Positions 26,719-35,731 of a DNA stretch of 64,000 nucleotides are shown here, piece by piece (position 1 is the first letter of the stretch; each line of letters begins with the position of its first letter). Source of the DNA: GCA-002712045 sp028112705 (lineage in GTDB: Bacteria > Pseudomonadota > Alphaproteobacteria > Rhodobacterales > Rhodobacteraceae); contig JAOGYN010000011.1 of NCBI GenBank assembly GCA_028112705.1, positions 4,059-68,058 of the forward strand, read 5' to 3'. Below the pieces are notes generated by a model. The model was not told the origin of the DNA. It did no database searches and saw only the letters and a list, made by a program, of their open reading frames with translations. A program made the translations under genes and the position numbers.

Positions 26719-26856
26719 CTAAACAAAAAGAAAATCAATTACAGTGACCATTAGGCAAAATATAAATATTATCAAGCCAAGTATTAACAACATAGGCTGT
26801 AACTTCTTCTCGTTAAAAAGACGTTCAATATGTGGCCAAATATATTTTTTTATCAT
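26719..26856 (-). CDS. Putative 45-residue single-span membrane protein
   Basis: A short open frame on the minus strand with ATG at 26856 and TAG at 26719. It has a basic, amphipathic N-terminus (MIKKYIWPHIERLFNEKK) followed by one strongly hydrophobic helix (PMLLILGLIIFIFCLMV, about residues 21-37). The lysine/arginine distribution predicts N-in topology. A weak GAAG precedes the start. It lies alone between the SDR and methyltransferase genes on the same strand. I do not recognise a family. Confidence 0.4.
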   Translation of the reverse strand: MIKKYIWPHIERLFNEKKLQPMLLILGLIIFIFCLMVTVIDFLFV

Positions 26857-26998
26857 TATATAACTTCAACTAAAATTTAGAACATTTATATTAATTAATA
26901 ATAGCATAAAAAAAATAACAGCCAATCAAAATAAATTATGAGTAGTTTAGATTATGCAAACAGTGTAATAATTCCGCAGATTTACCTTTGGTTTGCTT

Positions 26999-27859
26999 TT
27001 AAGCGTTTGCAGAAACGTAATACACAGTTGCTTTTAGGCTTGTGCCATTGGTATCTGTTCTTTTCATTAGTTCAGCTTCTAATTCCTGATCAATTTTTTC
27101 ATGGATTTGAATGTCAAAAGAAGCCTCTTTTTTCATTCGAGCCGCTAAACCCATTTTATTAAAAAACCTAACTTGTTCTTTTACTGGATCAAAGCTTAAC
27201 ATTTCTGTTTTAACAGTTTTTATTTTTATATTTTTAAATTCTGATGATTGTAAAATTTTTAATAAATAAGGTTTATTACTGAACGCAAGTGGACCTGGTG
27301 CCTTTGAAGGATTTGGAAGGGGTTTATTTAAATATTTTAAAACAATTTTTAAAGGTAGTATAAAGAATTCATTTTCTTCTAGTGTTGACCAACAGACAAA
27401 ATTTAGTTTTCCGTTTGGTTTTAAAGATTTGTGCATGTTGGTAAATGCAGCAATAGGATTTTCAAAGAACATTACACCAAAACGGGATACAATTTGATCA
27501 TAAAATGATTTCTTGAATTCAAATGACTGGGCATCTGCATTTGTGAACCTAATATTCTCTATCGTTCCATATTTGGTCTGAGCTAGTTCTAAGAGTGGCT
27601 TGGATATATCTACGCCTTCTACAGATCCGGTTGAGCCAACTTGGTCCGACAGTAATTTGGAAGTTTTTCCTGATCCACAACCTACATCTAAAACGTGTTT
27701 GTTTCCTAAAGTTTCAAATTCTTTAAATAAAAGCGCGGTTATGACATCAAGATGCGCGTCCATTTGTAAGTCGTTGTTTGCCCAAGCTTGACCTGTCTTG
27801 CTGTTCCAATTAGCGCCTTGTTCTTGGTTTTGACCATAATTATTGGCAACATCATTCAT
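26999..27859 (-). CDS. Class I SAM-dependent methyltransferase
   Basis: A 286-residue soluble methyltransferase. Motif I is HVLDVGCGSGKTSKLL (about residues 49-64), motif II VEGVDISKPLLELAQ, and the post-motif FTNADAQSF with VSRFGVMFFENP gives the Rossmann-like core. The N-terminal NWNSKTGQAWANNDLQMDAHL is typical of the UbiE/Methyltransf_11 group acting on small molecules. The C-terminal third is variable. No neighbour identifies a substrate. Confidence 0.85.
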   Translation of the reverse strand: MNDVANNYGQNQEQGANWNSKTGQAWANNDLQMDAHLDVITALLFKEFETLGNKHVLDVGCGSGKTSKLLSDQVGSTGSVEGVDISKPLLELAQTKYGTIENIRFTNADAQSFEFKKSFYDQIVSRFGVMFFENPIAAFTNMHKSLKPNGKLNFVCWSTLEENEFFILPLKIVLKYLNKPLPNPSKAPGPLAFSNKPYLLKILQSSEFKNIKIKTVKTEMLSFDPVKEQVRFFNKMGLAARMKKEASFDIQIHEKIDQELEAELMKRTDTNGTSLKATVYYVSANA

Positions 27860-27897
27860 GGAATTTTTTTTATCTATCTCTTAAATAAAATTTAAAA

Positions 27898-28194
27898 TTA
27901 AGGTTTCAGTGCAAACATTGGCTTTAGTTTAGTTGCTCGTTCACATTTTGGCACACCAGTTTCTGTATAACCAATAATGCAAGACCAAAGTTGCCGTCTG
28001 TAAACAACTGTGAACTCATAGCTTACGCGGCCTTGGATTATGTTACTACTTTGTCCGACAAGTTGCTCTGCATGTTCGTAAGTTTTATAATTAATGAAAT
28101 CTCCAGCGCCTTGTCTTTCAATTGAGAATTCCTCACCAATTGAAAAAGCTGTACTAAATAAAAATAAGAAAGCGGCTAATGTAAATTTTTTCAT
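27898..28194 (-). CDS. Small secreted protein with signal peptide, unknown function
   Basis: 98 residues. The signal peptide MKKFTLAAFLFLFSTAFSIG precedes a mature part of about 78 residues with two cysteines (in LWSCIIG and PKCERA), 15 residues apart and likely disulfide-bonded in the periplasm. The start at 28194 is chosen for the ribosome site GAGG about 8 nt upstream; an extended frame to 28224 lacks one. Not a family I recognise. It is probably expressed alone. Confidence 0.6.
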   Translation of the reverse strand: MKKFTLAAFLFLFSTAFSIGEEFSIERQGAGDFINYKTYEHAEQLVGQSSNIIQGRVSYEFTVVYRRQLWSCIIGYTETGVPKCERATKLKPMFALKP

Positions 28195-28306
28195 GTATAA
28201 TCCTCGTAAATAAAACTTAACCATTTGAGATTAAATCTGCAAGTTTGATATTTACATTGTACGAAATTACCTATCGTGATCAGTTAAATTTTGTACTGTT
28301 TTTAAT

Positions 28307-29341
28307 TTATTCGGGAGTTTCATAATCTCCGCGATGAGGTCTTAGATTTAATAAACCATAGTTTTCTGGAAATTTTGTTGTTGTTGCCCATAAATGGTCA
28401 CCGTAATAAAATGGTTTAAATTTTTTTGCATTTTGAATAGGTAACGGTGTTATGATAGTATTAGGACGAGGTTCAAAAAAGAAGGGTACTGAATGTCTAG
28501 TTTCGCCTTGACTTAAAACTCTATGCTGTGTTGCCTTGATTTTTCCACAAGTCCATAATTCTAGTAGTCCACCAAAATTGATTGAAAAACTATCTTCAAT
28601 TATTGGTACATCAATCCAGTTTTGCTCACTTGTTGATGCTTGTAATCCCCCGACTCCGCATTGAGCCAGTACTGTCAATAGTCCACTGTCGACGTGAGAT
28701 CTTGCGGTTTGTTCGTATTTCTTTTCATTATAGTGGGTATACCGATCAGGAACATCTTCTTTGCTTTCTAACTCTGAAGTTCGTTTTGGATAATGGAGTA
28801 GCCGTAAAGTTGATATCCCATCTTCAAAAGCATCACGGAAGATGTTTTTATTGATTTTTAAACTTCTTGATAAAGAATCTAAAATATAAATACCAATTTC
28901 CTCCATGCCCAAATAATAATCGCCAGTTATTTTTTTCCAGTGTTTAGGCAAATCACAGTCGTCAGGTATTGGTGTTGGTTCGTAGAGAATGTCATCATTC
29001 CTATTTTCTGGTAATTTTCGTATTATATCGGGGCCGATTTCAAAGCCTTCTCTGTTACGTGCTTTACTTGATGATAAAGGAAACCAGCCACGGTACTTAT
29101 GAGCATTTTCAGAAGCAAAATTCTTTTTCCAGAAAGGTCTTTGTTTTTCTTCAGATAAATTAAATATCTTTAACATTATATCTCGTTCTGATTGGCTCAC
29201 CTTTAAGCTTTCGGGATGACCCATCACAACCATAAATCCAACTTCAAAAGCAGCACTCGCAATTTGTTGATCTATTTTTTTCTTTTGTGACTCATTATCC
29301 GTAAATAATGAGCTTATATCTATGATGGGGATTTTTGTCAT
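28307..29341 (-). CDS. Isopenicillin N synthase-family 2-oxoglutarate/Fe(II) oxygenase
   Basis: A 344-residue double-stranded beta-helix oxygenase. The N-terminal DIOX_N block starts IPIIDISSLF. The Fe(II) ligands are His and Asp in RSHVDSGLLTVLAQ and His in KATQHRVLSQG; RHSVPFFFEPRPN holds the Arg-x-Ser that binds 2-oxoglutarate. Bacterial members include ethylene-forming enzyme and many uncharacterised oxidases. It is divergent from the thioesterase gene. The substrate is unknown. Confidence 0.88.
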   Translation of the reverse strand: MTKIPIIDISSLFTDNESQKKKIDQQIASAAFEVGFMVVMGHPESLKVSQSERDIMLKIFNLSEEKQRPFWKKNFASENAHKYRGWFPLSSSKARNREGFEIGPDIIRKLPENRNDDILYEPTPIPDDCDLPKHWKKITGDYYLGMEEIGIYILDSLSRSLKINKNIFRDAFEDGISTLRLLHYPKRTSELESKEDVPDRYTHYNEKKYEQTARSHVDSGLLTVLAQCGVGGLQASTSEQNWIDVPIIEDSFSINFGGLLELWTCGKIKATQHRVLSQGETRHSVPFFFEPRPNTIITPLPIQNAKKFKPFYYGDHLWATTTKFPENYGLLNLRPHRGDYETPE

Positions 29342-29460
29342 AAGTTTAACTTTTTAGCGTTTCTATGCGGCTTTATGGTATTAAATTATTCATTCTATTA
29401 TTGAATAGGTTTTGAAAAACCTGCAAGTTCAATTATTGTTAAATTTTGAAGGGAATTATA

Positions 29461-29964
29461 ATGCCGTCTAAAGTTGAAATATACGATAGTATTAAATCAC
29501 CATTCGTTACAGATATCAAAAAAGTATTACCTGAATGGATTGATTATAATGGTCATATGAATGTTGCATATTATACATTGGCATTCGATGAAGCATTAGA
29601 TGATTTCTTGAATGAAATTGGCATTGGAGAGTCGTACGTAAAAAGCTCTCAAAATGGACCTTATGCCTTGCAAGCAAATTATCATTATTTAAATGAGTTG
29701 TTAGAAGGTGAGCAATTTAGGGTACGTATATATTTAGTTGATGTGAGTGATAAGTGTTTTCATTCAGCAATGGAAATATTTAATGAAAAAGATCTTTCTG
29801 TTTGTGCAGTTTGTGAGCAAATTACTATGAATGTTGACTTAAAAAGAAGAAAATCAAATAATTACCCTGATTGGGTTAGAGAGAAATTTGATATGATGCT
29901 TGGTTCTCAAAATGATGAGCAATTGCCAGCCCAGATAGGTAAGCCAATCGGTTTGCGGCACTAA
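29461..29964 (+). CDS. Thioesterase-family (hotdog) protein
   Basis: A 167-residue 4HBT-like hotdog protein. VLPEWIDYNGHMNVAYYTLAFDEA is the conserved N-terminal strand-helix with the Asp/Asn-Gly-His-Met region that holds the active site; HYLNELLEGEQFRVRIYLVDVSDKCFH follows. Homologues hydrolyse acyl-CoA thioesters, and some sit in carnitine catabolic operons. ATG 29461 has AGGGA upstream; an in-frame TTG at 29446 is rejected. It converges on the iorB gene, whose stop is 12 bp away. Confidence 0.8.
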   Translation: MPSKVEIYDSIKSPFVTDIKKVLPEWIDYNGHMNVAYYTLAFDEALDDFLNEIGIGESYVKSSQNGPYALQANYHYLNELLEGEQFRVRIYLVDVSDKCFHSAMEIFNEKDLSVCAVCEQITMNVDLKRRKSNNYPDWVREKFDMMLGSQNDEQLPAQIGKPIGLRH

Positions 29965-29976
29965 GTGGTTTTAAAA

Positions 29977-31539
29977 TCATGCGATTGTTTTAATTGTCTT
30001 TAACGCTCCATCTAAAGCTTCACCTTGTTCATCTAGCAGTGCGGCTTCACGTAAGCGTTCAATCCATTGGGCTGCGTCTTCTCTCCCTGTAACTAATTTA
30101 GCACCACTGATCACTCTATCAAATTTTGATAAACCTCTTACGTGCGTATCGGAATAGCCTTTAATTAATCTTCGACATTTTACTATTTCGACAGCCAAGT
30201 CATACTGTTCAGGCAAAAAGGACATGAATTTATTAATCCACTCCTCTCTATGTATACGTTCAACTTCGTGTCTTAATGTTTTAGTTCTGTACCCTCGTAG
30301 TCCTGCCAACAGATATAAGGTTAAGAAAGCTGGTAAACTTGTGGAACGTATCCTTCGACCCTTATTTACCATTTTGTCTAATTGTTTCATTCTTTTTGAG
30401 CTTTGTTCAAACCATTTTCCAAATGCTTTTGGGAAAAGGCCTACAACTTCTTCTGCCCTTGGGTGAAAGTATTCTGTAATTTTTAATCGATTATCTTTCG
30501 TAACGCCCATCTCTTTTTGTATGCGAGCAGTCCGCTTTGAACGGGTTTTTAAATCAGCCACCCTTATTATGTCATCATAAGCCATTGCATTGGCAATGTG
30601 CTTTGCGGATTGAATTGAAAGAGAGTAACTTTTGTTTGCAGAATCTTGAGAAATAATTTCTTTTAATACTTTGATATATTCTCTTCCATATTTAGTATTT
30701 TGAAAATCTACTACTTTCTTTAATCCTAAGTTGGCCATTTTTTGAATTTCTTTTGGCATGAGGGCTATTTCACTAATAAGATCCTTCCACTCGCGCATTA
30801 AACGTTCGGGCCCAACTATTTTAAGTTCTTGTTCATCTCCACCTTTATTGGTTGGGTTTTTTGGAAGTGGATTCTTTACAGCTTTAATTGCATCGTTAAA
30901 AGCGCGAAGGCTTGCTTCAACTCCTTTGCCCGATGATCGTATAGATTCCTCGAAAGCTTCATGAGGGAAGGGTAGCGCCTCTGATGCAGCCAATGCACCA
31001 AAAAGACTCGCTGAAACAACGGATTTTGCATTGATAGCAATTTCTTCCATGTCCAGTAAGATTAGTTTTTTTGCAGCAATTTCAGCTGCTGCAAAAACTT
31101 CCGATGAAGCAGCTATTCCATCACCAGGTACAGTTTTTTCAGAAACAGCAAGAGCTCTATGTGTTGAGCCAATTAGCGTTGTCCTATCTGGTGTGACAAA
31201 TCCTCTCATTATTGCCCGTCCAACTTCCATCATTTCGGACGCAATTAAAATATCCACATCACCAGCCGCTGGTGCAAGTGAAAAGACTGGAAGTCTATCA
31301 CTCATCGGGGCCATTTCAATATAATATATTGTTGCCCCAGTTCTTTGGGCAACTCCAGCGACAGATGTTGCTTGGCATGCATAACCCTGAGCGCGACATA
31401 ATTTATCTATCCAGTTAGCAAGCACACCACCGCCTTGACCTCCAACAGCCATTACTGCGAGTTTTAAAATTTGGTCAACGCGTGGATCAGTTTTTGTAGC
31501 GGTTAATTCTTTTTTGATCAAGTTCAACTTATGCTCCAA
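29977..31539 (-). CDS. iorB: Indolepyruvate:ferredoxin oxidoreductase, beta subunit with C-terminal extension
   Basis: A 520-residue protein. The N-terminal ~200 residues are the IorB/pyruvate-ferredoxin-oxidoreductase gamma domain (LAVMAVGGQGGGVLANWIDKL, then ATSVAGVAQRTGATIYYIEM). The remaining ~300 residues form an extension of the DUF6537 type seen in many proteobacterial IorB proteins, with VGLFPKAFGKWFEQSSK and RRLIKGYSDTHVRGLSKFDRV. With IorA it oxidatively decarboxylates aryl pyruvates to aryl-acetyl-CoA and reduces ferredoxin. It overlaps iorA by 11 nt. It is oxygen-sensitive in characterised cases, so its presence beside aerobic catabolic genes is notable. Confidence 0.9.
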   Translation of the reverse strand: MEHKLNLIKKELTATKTDPRVDQILKLAVMAVGGQGGGVLANWIDKLCRAQGYACQATSVAGVAQRTGATIYYIEMAPMSDRLPVFSLAPAAGDVDILIASEMMEVGRAIMRGFVTPDRTTLIGSTHRALAVSEKTVPGDGIAASSEVFAAAEIAAKKLILLDMEEIAINAKSVVSASLFGALAASEALPFPHEAFEESIRSSGKGVEASLRAFNDAIKAVKNPLPKNPTNKGGDEQELKIVGPERLMREWKDLISEIALMPKEIQKMANLGLKKVVDFQNTKYGREYIKVLKEIISQDSANKSYSLSIQSAKHIANAMAYDDIIRVADLKTRSKRTARIQKEMGVTKDNRLKITEYFHPRAEEVVGLFPKAFGKWFEQSSKRMKQLDKMVNKGRRIRSTSLPAFLTLYLLAGLRGYRTKTLRHEVERIHREEWINKFMSFLPEQYDLAVEIVKCRRLIKGYSDTHVRGLSKFDRVISGAKLVTGREDAAQWIERLREAALLDEQGEALDGALKTIKTIA

Positions 31540-33673
31540 TAAAGTTCAGGCGTTTTTTCTGTCTACGCATTTGAAAAAATTTAATAATAGATTTTTGGAA
31601 TTGCGATAGTATGTTTTCCATATTCGTTGGATTGTGAACAACGTCTGCTTGAAAAAAAGAGGGGCAAAGGATGGCTGCATCGGCGACCTCTCCACAATTC
31701 CCACAACCAACACAACTTTGATCTATACTAGCAATGGGGTCATCTCTAAGAGGATCATCTAATTTCTTTAGGGAAAGAGATGGGCACCCTGATAATCTGA
31801 TACAAGCATGATCACCGGTACAAATATCTTCATCTACACCAAAACGTGGAATCTCGGTTCTAACCCCATTACTTATATTGTTATTTCTAATTGGCTTTTC
31901 ACGCCTTTGTTTATTTAGCATGCATTCTGAAGAAGCGACTATAACTTTTGGCCCATCATATTCAGTGGTTAAGGCTTCCTTTAGCACTTCTTTCATTTTT
32001 TTCACGTCGTAGGTTCTATCAATTTGTCTAACCCATTCAACGCCAACACCCTTTAAAGCTTTTGAAATAGGATTTTGAGTTGATTTTGTATCGTTATCTG
32101 CTCGAGATGACATGACATCTTGACCGCCGGTGGCCGCAGAGTAATAGTTATCTACAATTAGTGCGACGCTGTCCGATTTGTTGAATACCATATTTCCAAT
32201 CGAAGATGACAAGCCATTATGCCAAAACCCGCCATCACCAAGTATTGAAATAGCTCTTTTTTCGCCGCCACCATCAAATGCTGCATTTGAAGCAGGTCCA
32301 AGGCCATAACCCATTGTTGAGCCTCCAATTTCGAATGGGGGCAGGGTAGCAAATAAATGGCATCCAATATCACCAGTAATTTGATGTTTGCCTAGATCTT
32401 GCTCAATAAGTTTCATGGCAGCAAAAATTGGTCTTTCTGGACAACCTGTGCAAAAACTAGGAGGCCGAATTGGCACTGTTTCTGATAAATCAGGTATTTG
32501 AGTAGGGGTTACATTTGGGGATCGAACTTGACCAGGTAGAATATCTGGCATTGTTGCTTTGATAAAACTTGTTAGACTTTCCAGCATTATTTGGCCTGTA
32601 TATTCACCTGCCATCGGAAAAGTATCCTTTCCATACAAACTTATTGAACTTTTTGACCGGTATAAAAAGGTTGAAAGATTTTGCTCAATAAATTCTGGTT
32701 GCCCTTCTTCGACAACTAGGATTGCTTTTTTATCTTCACAGAAAGAAAGAAATTCATTCTCGACCAATGGATATGTTACATTTAATATGTAAAGAGGTAT
32801 CGAGCTATCTCCATAGATGTCAGCTAGGCCCAATCTTTGTAAAGCTCTTATAACTCCATTGTACATGCCGCCTTGGATCACGATTCCAATTGAAAAGGTG
32901 GCAGGACCAAATATCTCGTTTAATTCATTTTCGATTATAAATTTTTCTGCAGCAGGCCATCGGTTATTAACTTTGTCTAGTTCATGAACGTATGACATGG
33001 GCGGCAAAACAACTCTAGAAAAATCTCTTTTAGGATCAGATAGAGCATCTTTAACACTTAGTGGTGGTGAAACATTATCCTTGGTTTTATAGCTACCTGT
33101 TACATGACAACAACGGATTCTAACCATGAGCATCACTGGAGTGTTAGAAGCTTCAGAAAGCTCAAACCCATTTTTTACAGAGTCTACAATTGAGGGAAGG
33201 TTAGGACGAGGATCCATAAGCCAAAACTGGGATTTCATTGCAAATCCGTGGGTTCTCTCTTGCATTATAGAGGAGCCTTCACCGTAATCTTCACCAACAA
33301 TTATTAATGCGCCCCCGTTTACGCCAGATGAAGCTAGGTTAGCTAACGCATCGGAAGCAACATTTACTCCAACAGGTCCTTTAAATGTTACCGCACCTCT
33401 AATTGGATAGTGAACACTTGCTGCTAACATTGCTGCTGCTGCTGCTTCAGATGCATTTGCTTCAAATCGAACTCCAAGCTCTGTCAATAATTCCTCTGCA
33501 TCTGCTAGTACATCCATCAAATGAGAGATTGGCGCTCCTTGATAACCTCCAACATAACCAACGCCATTTTCTAAAAGCGCCTTAGTAATTGCTAAAATAC
33601 CTTCGCCGGTAAAGGTATCACCATCTCCTAACCGTAGATGTTTGACTTCTGATTTAAATGAACGTTCAGCCAT
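31529..33673 (-). CDS. iorA: Indolepyruvate:ferredoxin oxidoreductase, alpha subunit
   Basis: A 714-residue TPP-dependent subunit. The N-terminal half has the PFOR core (LENGVGYVGGYQGAPISHLMD, then SEAAAAAMLAASVHYPIRGA). The TPP domain carries SILGDGGFWHNGLSSSIGN and, about 20 residues later, IVDNYYSAATGG (about residues 480-520). The C-terminus holds ferredoxin-like clusters: one group with CTGDHACIRLSGC and one with CVGCGNC followed by CPS, so two 4Fe-4S sites are likely though the first spacing is atypical. It is cotranscribed with MarR (33682) and iorB. Confidence 0.92.
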   Translation of the reverse strand: MAERSFKSEVKHLRLGDGDTFTGEGILAITKALLENGVGYVGGYQGAPISHLMDVLADAEELLTELGVRFEANASEAAAAAMLAASVHYPIRGAVTFKGPVGVNVASDALANLASSGVNGGALIIVGEDYGEGSSIMQERTHGFAMKSQFWLMDPRPNLPSIVDSVKNGFELSEASNTPVMLMVRIRCCHVTGSYKTKDNVSPPLSVKDALSDPKRDFSRVVLPPMSYVHELDKVNNRWPAAEKFIIENELNEIFGPATFSIGIVIQGGMYNGVIRALQRLGLADIYGDSSIPLYILNVTYPLVENEFLSFCEDKKAILVVEEGQPEFIEQNLSTFLYRSKSSISLYGKDTFPMAGEYTGQIMLESLTSFIKATMPDILPGQVRSPNVTPTQIPDLSETVPIRPPSFCTGCPERPIFAAMKLIEQDLGKHQITGDIGCHLFATLPPFEIGGSTMGYGLGPASNAAFDGGGEKRAISILGDGGFWHNGLSSSIGNMVFNKSDSVALIVDNYYSAATGGQDVMSSRADNDTKSTQNPISKALKGVGVEWVRQIDRTYDVKKMKEVLKEALTTEYDGPKVIVASSECMLNKQRREKPIRNNNISNGVRTEIPRFGVDEDICTGDHACIRLSGCPSLSLKKLDDPLRDDPIASIDQSCVGCGNCGEVADAAILCPSFFQADVVHNPTNMENILSQFQKSIIKFFQMRRQKKRLNFIGA

Positions 33674-33681
33674 ATTTACTC

Positions 33682-34164
33682 CTAGAACTCATGTTTACGA
33701 ATATTCTTCAATATTTTTTGTAAAGTTATGATAAATTGTGATTTTTCTGCATCGTTGATTTCATTAAACATATCATTGTAGCTGTTTAACATATCAGGCC
33801 AGAGTGATCTGAATGCGTCTGAACCTAAACGTGTTAGATAAACTCGTGTCGCTCTCGTGTCGATGATATCAATTTCTCTTTTAATAAGTCCATCTGAGTT
33901 TAATTGTTCTAATGCTCGGCTAAGAGTTGACTGTTCAACTACCGCGTATACGGCTAATTCGCTAATCAACATTCCATCAACGGCGGATAATACAGCTAAA
34001 GCTCTCATCTTAGGGGTTGTTAAGTCTAGAGAAGTCATTTTTCGTCTTAAAGATTCATTGTACCTGCCCATAATTCTGTTCATTAAATATGGCGCAAATT
34101 CATCAAGCAAATGATCCTCTAGTAGAGGTTGTTTTTTCTTAATACTTTCAAATCTTTTATTCAT
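33682..34164 (-). CDS. MarR-family transcriptional regulator
   Basis: A 160-residue winged-helix protein. LTTPKMRALAVLSAVDGMLISELAVYAVVEQSTLSRALEQLNSDGLI is the helix-turn-helix with recognition helix near residues 85-97; DTRATRVYLTRLG is the wing. It overlaps the CrtI-like gene by 4 nt and is 8 bp upstream of iorA, so it lies inside the leftward operon. The three similar palindromes at 36.6 kb in the divergent promoter are its most likely targets. Confidence 0.87.
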   Translation of the reverse strand: MNKRFESIKKKQPLLEDHLLDEFAPYLMNRIMGRYNESLRRKMTSLDLTTPKMRALAVLSAVDGMLISELAVYAVVEQSTLSRALEQLNSDGLIKREIDIIDTRATRVYLTRLGSDAFRSLWPDMLNSYNDMFNEINDAEKSQFIITLQKILKNIRKHEF

Positions 34165-35729
34165 GCGCCCAGCCTCTTAGCTAAATTGAAACCTGAGCCA
34201 CCGCTCAATCCTGGGCCTGGGTGGGTTGAGGCGCCAATGTGATGAAGGTTCTTCACAACAGTTTCATTGTTTATTGAATTATTAAAGGGTCTCCAAAGGA
34301 AGAACTGATCAATTGAACACGCTCCCCCGTAGGGATCACCACCCACTAAATTAATATTCAATTTTGAAAGCTGGCTTGGGGAGTAACATTGCCTTTGTAT
34401 TTTAATGTTTGTGAAATTTTTAATATGATTTTTTAGCAAACTTTCAACCCGGTCTGCAAATAATTCAGTGATCTCGTTATCCCATTCAGACCCGCCGTTA
34501 ATTATACCTGCGGCATCTCCTTTTATTGTTGACGGCGCGTCTGGAATCTGAATCCATAAAATACTCTTACCAGTCGGACATCTTGTTGGGTCTAGTGCGG
34601 TTGGTTGCCCTACGCAGATAGTGGGCGTTTCTGGTAGCATGCCTCGTTCAGCTTCATTTGATGATTTTGAAACTGCATCAATACCGTCAGATAAATGAAT
34701 TAATGCCACCTCACGTAGTTTTGGATCAGTCCATTCTGGGGGAGCATCTAATGCATAATGGATCTGAAAATTCCCTCTCCCATGCCTAAAGTTCACCTTT
34801 TCATTTATCGTTTCTGTGCCGCTGCCACTTAATAATCTATCATATAACTGCCCTGGCGTAACTGATGCTATTACACTAGGAGCGTCTATTTTTTCCCCAC
34901 CTGTTATTATTACACCAGTCACTTTTCCATTTCTTACAACAATCTTATTTACATCGGTTGAACTTAAAAACCTTCCACCATTTGCCTCAATTAAACTTTT
35001 AAAAGCTGAAACGGCTTGTCCAGAGCCGCCTTTTACAATTGGGGCTCCTGCAGCTTCCAAAGCGAATGCTATTACTTTTCCCATTTGTCCAGAATATGTG
35101 CTTTCAGGTGTTAGGCCTGTATGTAGCACCCATGGAGCAAATAAGGCTTGTGGCAACGGGTGTGAGTATGAACTCTCAAGCCAGGTTCTTGCCGAAATTA
35201 ATGCACCACCAAACCAGTTAATTAAGTTTCTGAAACCTTTTTTCCAAATCTGTTTTGATATAAGTTTAACCATTTTCCAGGACCACAGAGAGCCACCAAG
35301 TAAAGAAAATAAAAAATCAGCATCGTTTGCAATTTCATTTATATCTTTTAAAAATTGCTTTCCGTCATCATCATTCAATTTGCTAATTCTTTTGAAATTA
35401 GTTGATTGATCTGTCGATAAAATGAGACTTGTACCATTTGGTCGTATTACCGCGGTTGGATTGGCAGATTGACAAAATTCCAACCCGTATTTTTTTAAAT
35501 CGCTACTTAACTCTGCATAAGCTGGTGATGTTATAAATAAAACGAATGTTGCAGCCATAATGTCGTGTTTAAAGCCTGGTAGCGTTATCTCTTCCGTGGA
35601 TAAGCAGCCACCAAAAGATTCTGATCGTTCAACAATCAGAACCTTTTTTCCTGCACGAGAAAGCAAGGCGCCTGCCACCAACCCGTTTATTCCGGAGCCA
35701 ATTATAATATAGTCTAAACCGGCCATCAA
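34161..35729 (-). CDS. CrtI/phytoene dehydrogenase-like FAD oxidoreductase (left paralogue)
   Basis: A 522-residue flavoprotein. The dinucleotide motif IIIGSGINGLVAGALLSRAGKKVLIVERSESFGGCLS occupies residues 7-44 and is followed by LPGFKHDIMAATF. The C-terminal GASTHPGPGLSGGSGFNLAKRL is the family FAD-binding end. It is related to the protein at 36688 (similar length, same HD and ALDPTRCPTGKSILWIQ-like blocks) but much diverged. The family includes carotenoid desaturases and many uncharacterised amine/alcohol oxidoreductases; no carotenoid genes are near. Its start follows the cyclase stop by 2 bp. Confidence 0.85.
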   Translation of the reverse strand: MMAGLDYIIIGSGINGLVAGALLSRAGKKVLIVERSESFGGCLSTEEITLPGFKHDIMAATFVLFITSPAYAELSSDLKKYGLEFCQSANPTAVIRPNGTSLILSTDQSTNFKRISKLNDDDGKQFLKDINEIANDADFLFSLLGGSLWSWKMVKLISKQIWKKGFRNLINWFGGALISARTWLESSYSHPLPQALFAPWVLHTGLTPESTYSGQMGKVIAFALEAAGAPIVKGGSGQAVSAFKSLIEANGGRFLSSTDVNKIVVRNGKVTGVIITGGEKIDAPSVIASVTPGQLYDRLLSGSGTETINEKVNFRHGRGNFQIHYALDAPPEWTDPKLREVALIHLSDGIDAVSKSSNEAERGMLPETPTICVGQPTALDPTRCPTGKSILWIQIPDAPSTIKGDAAGIINGGSEWDNEITELFADRVESLLKNHIKNFTNIKIQRQCYSPSQLSKLNINLVGGDPYGGACSIDQFFLWRPFNNSINNETVVKNLHHIGASTHPGPGLSGGSGFNLAKRLGA

Positions 35730-35731
35730 AG

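Noticed and set aside
29387..29421. Small palindromes (TATTCA/TGAATA and GGTTTT-GA-AAAACC) before the thioesterase gene
   Set aside because: They are short and AT-rich, and no regulator is nearby; chance occurrence is likely in this DNA.
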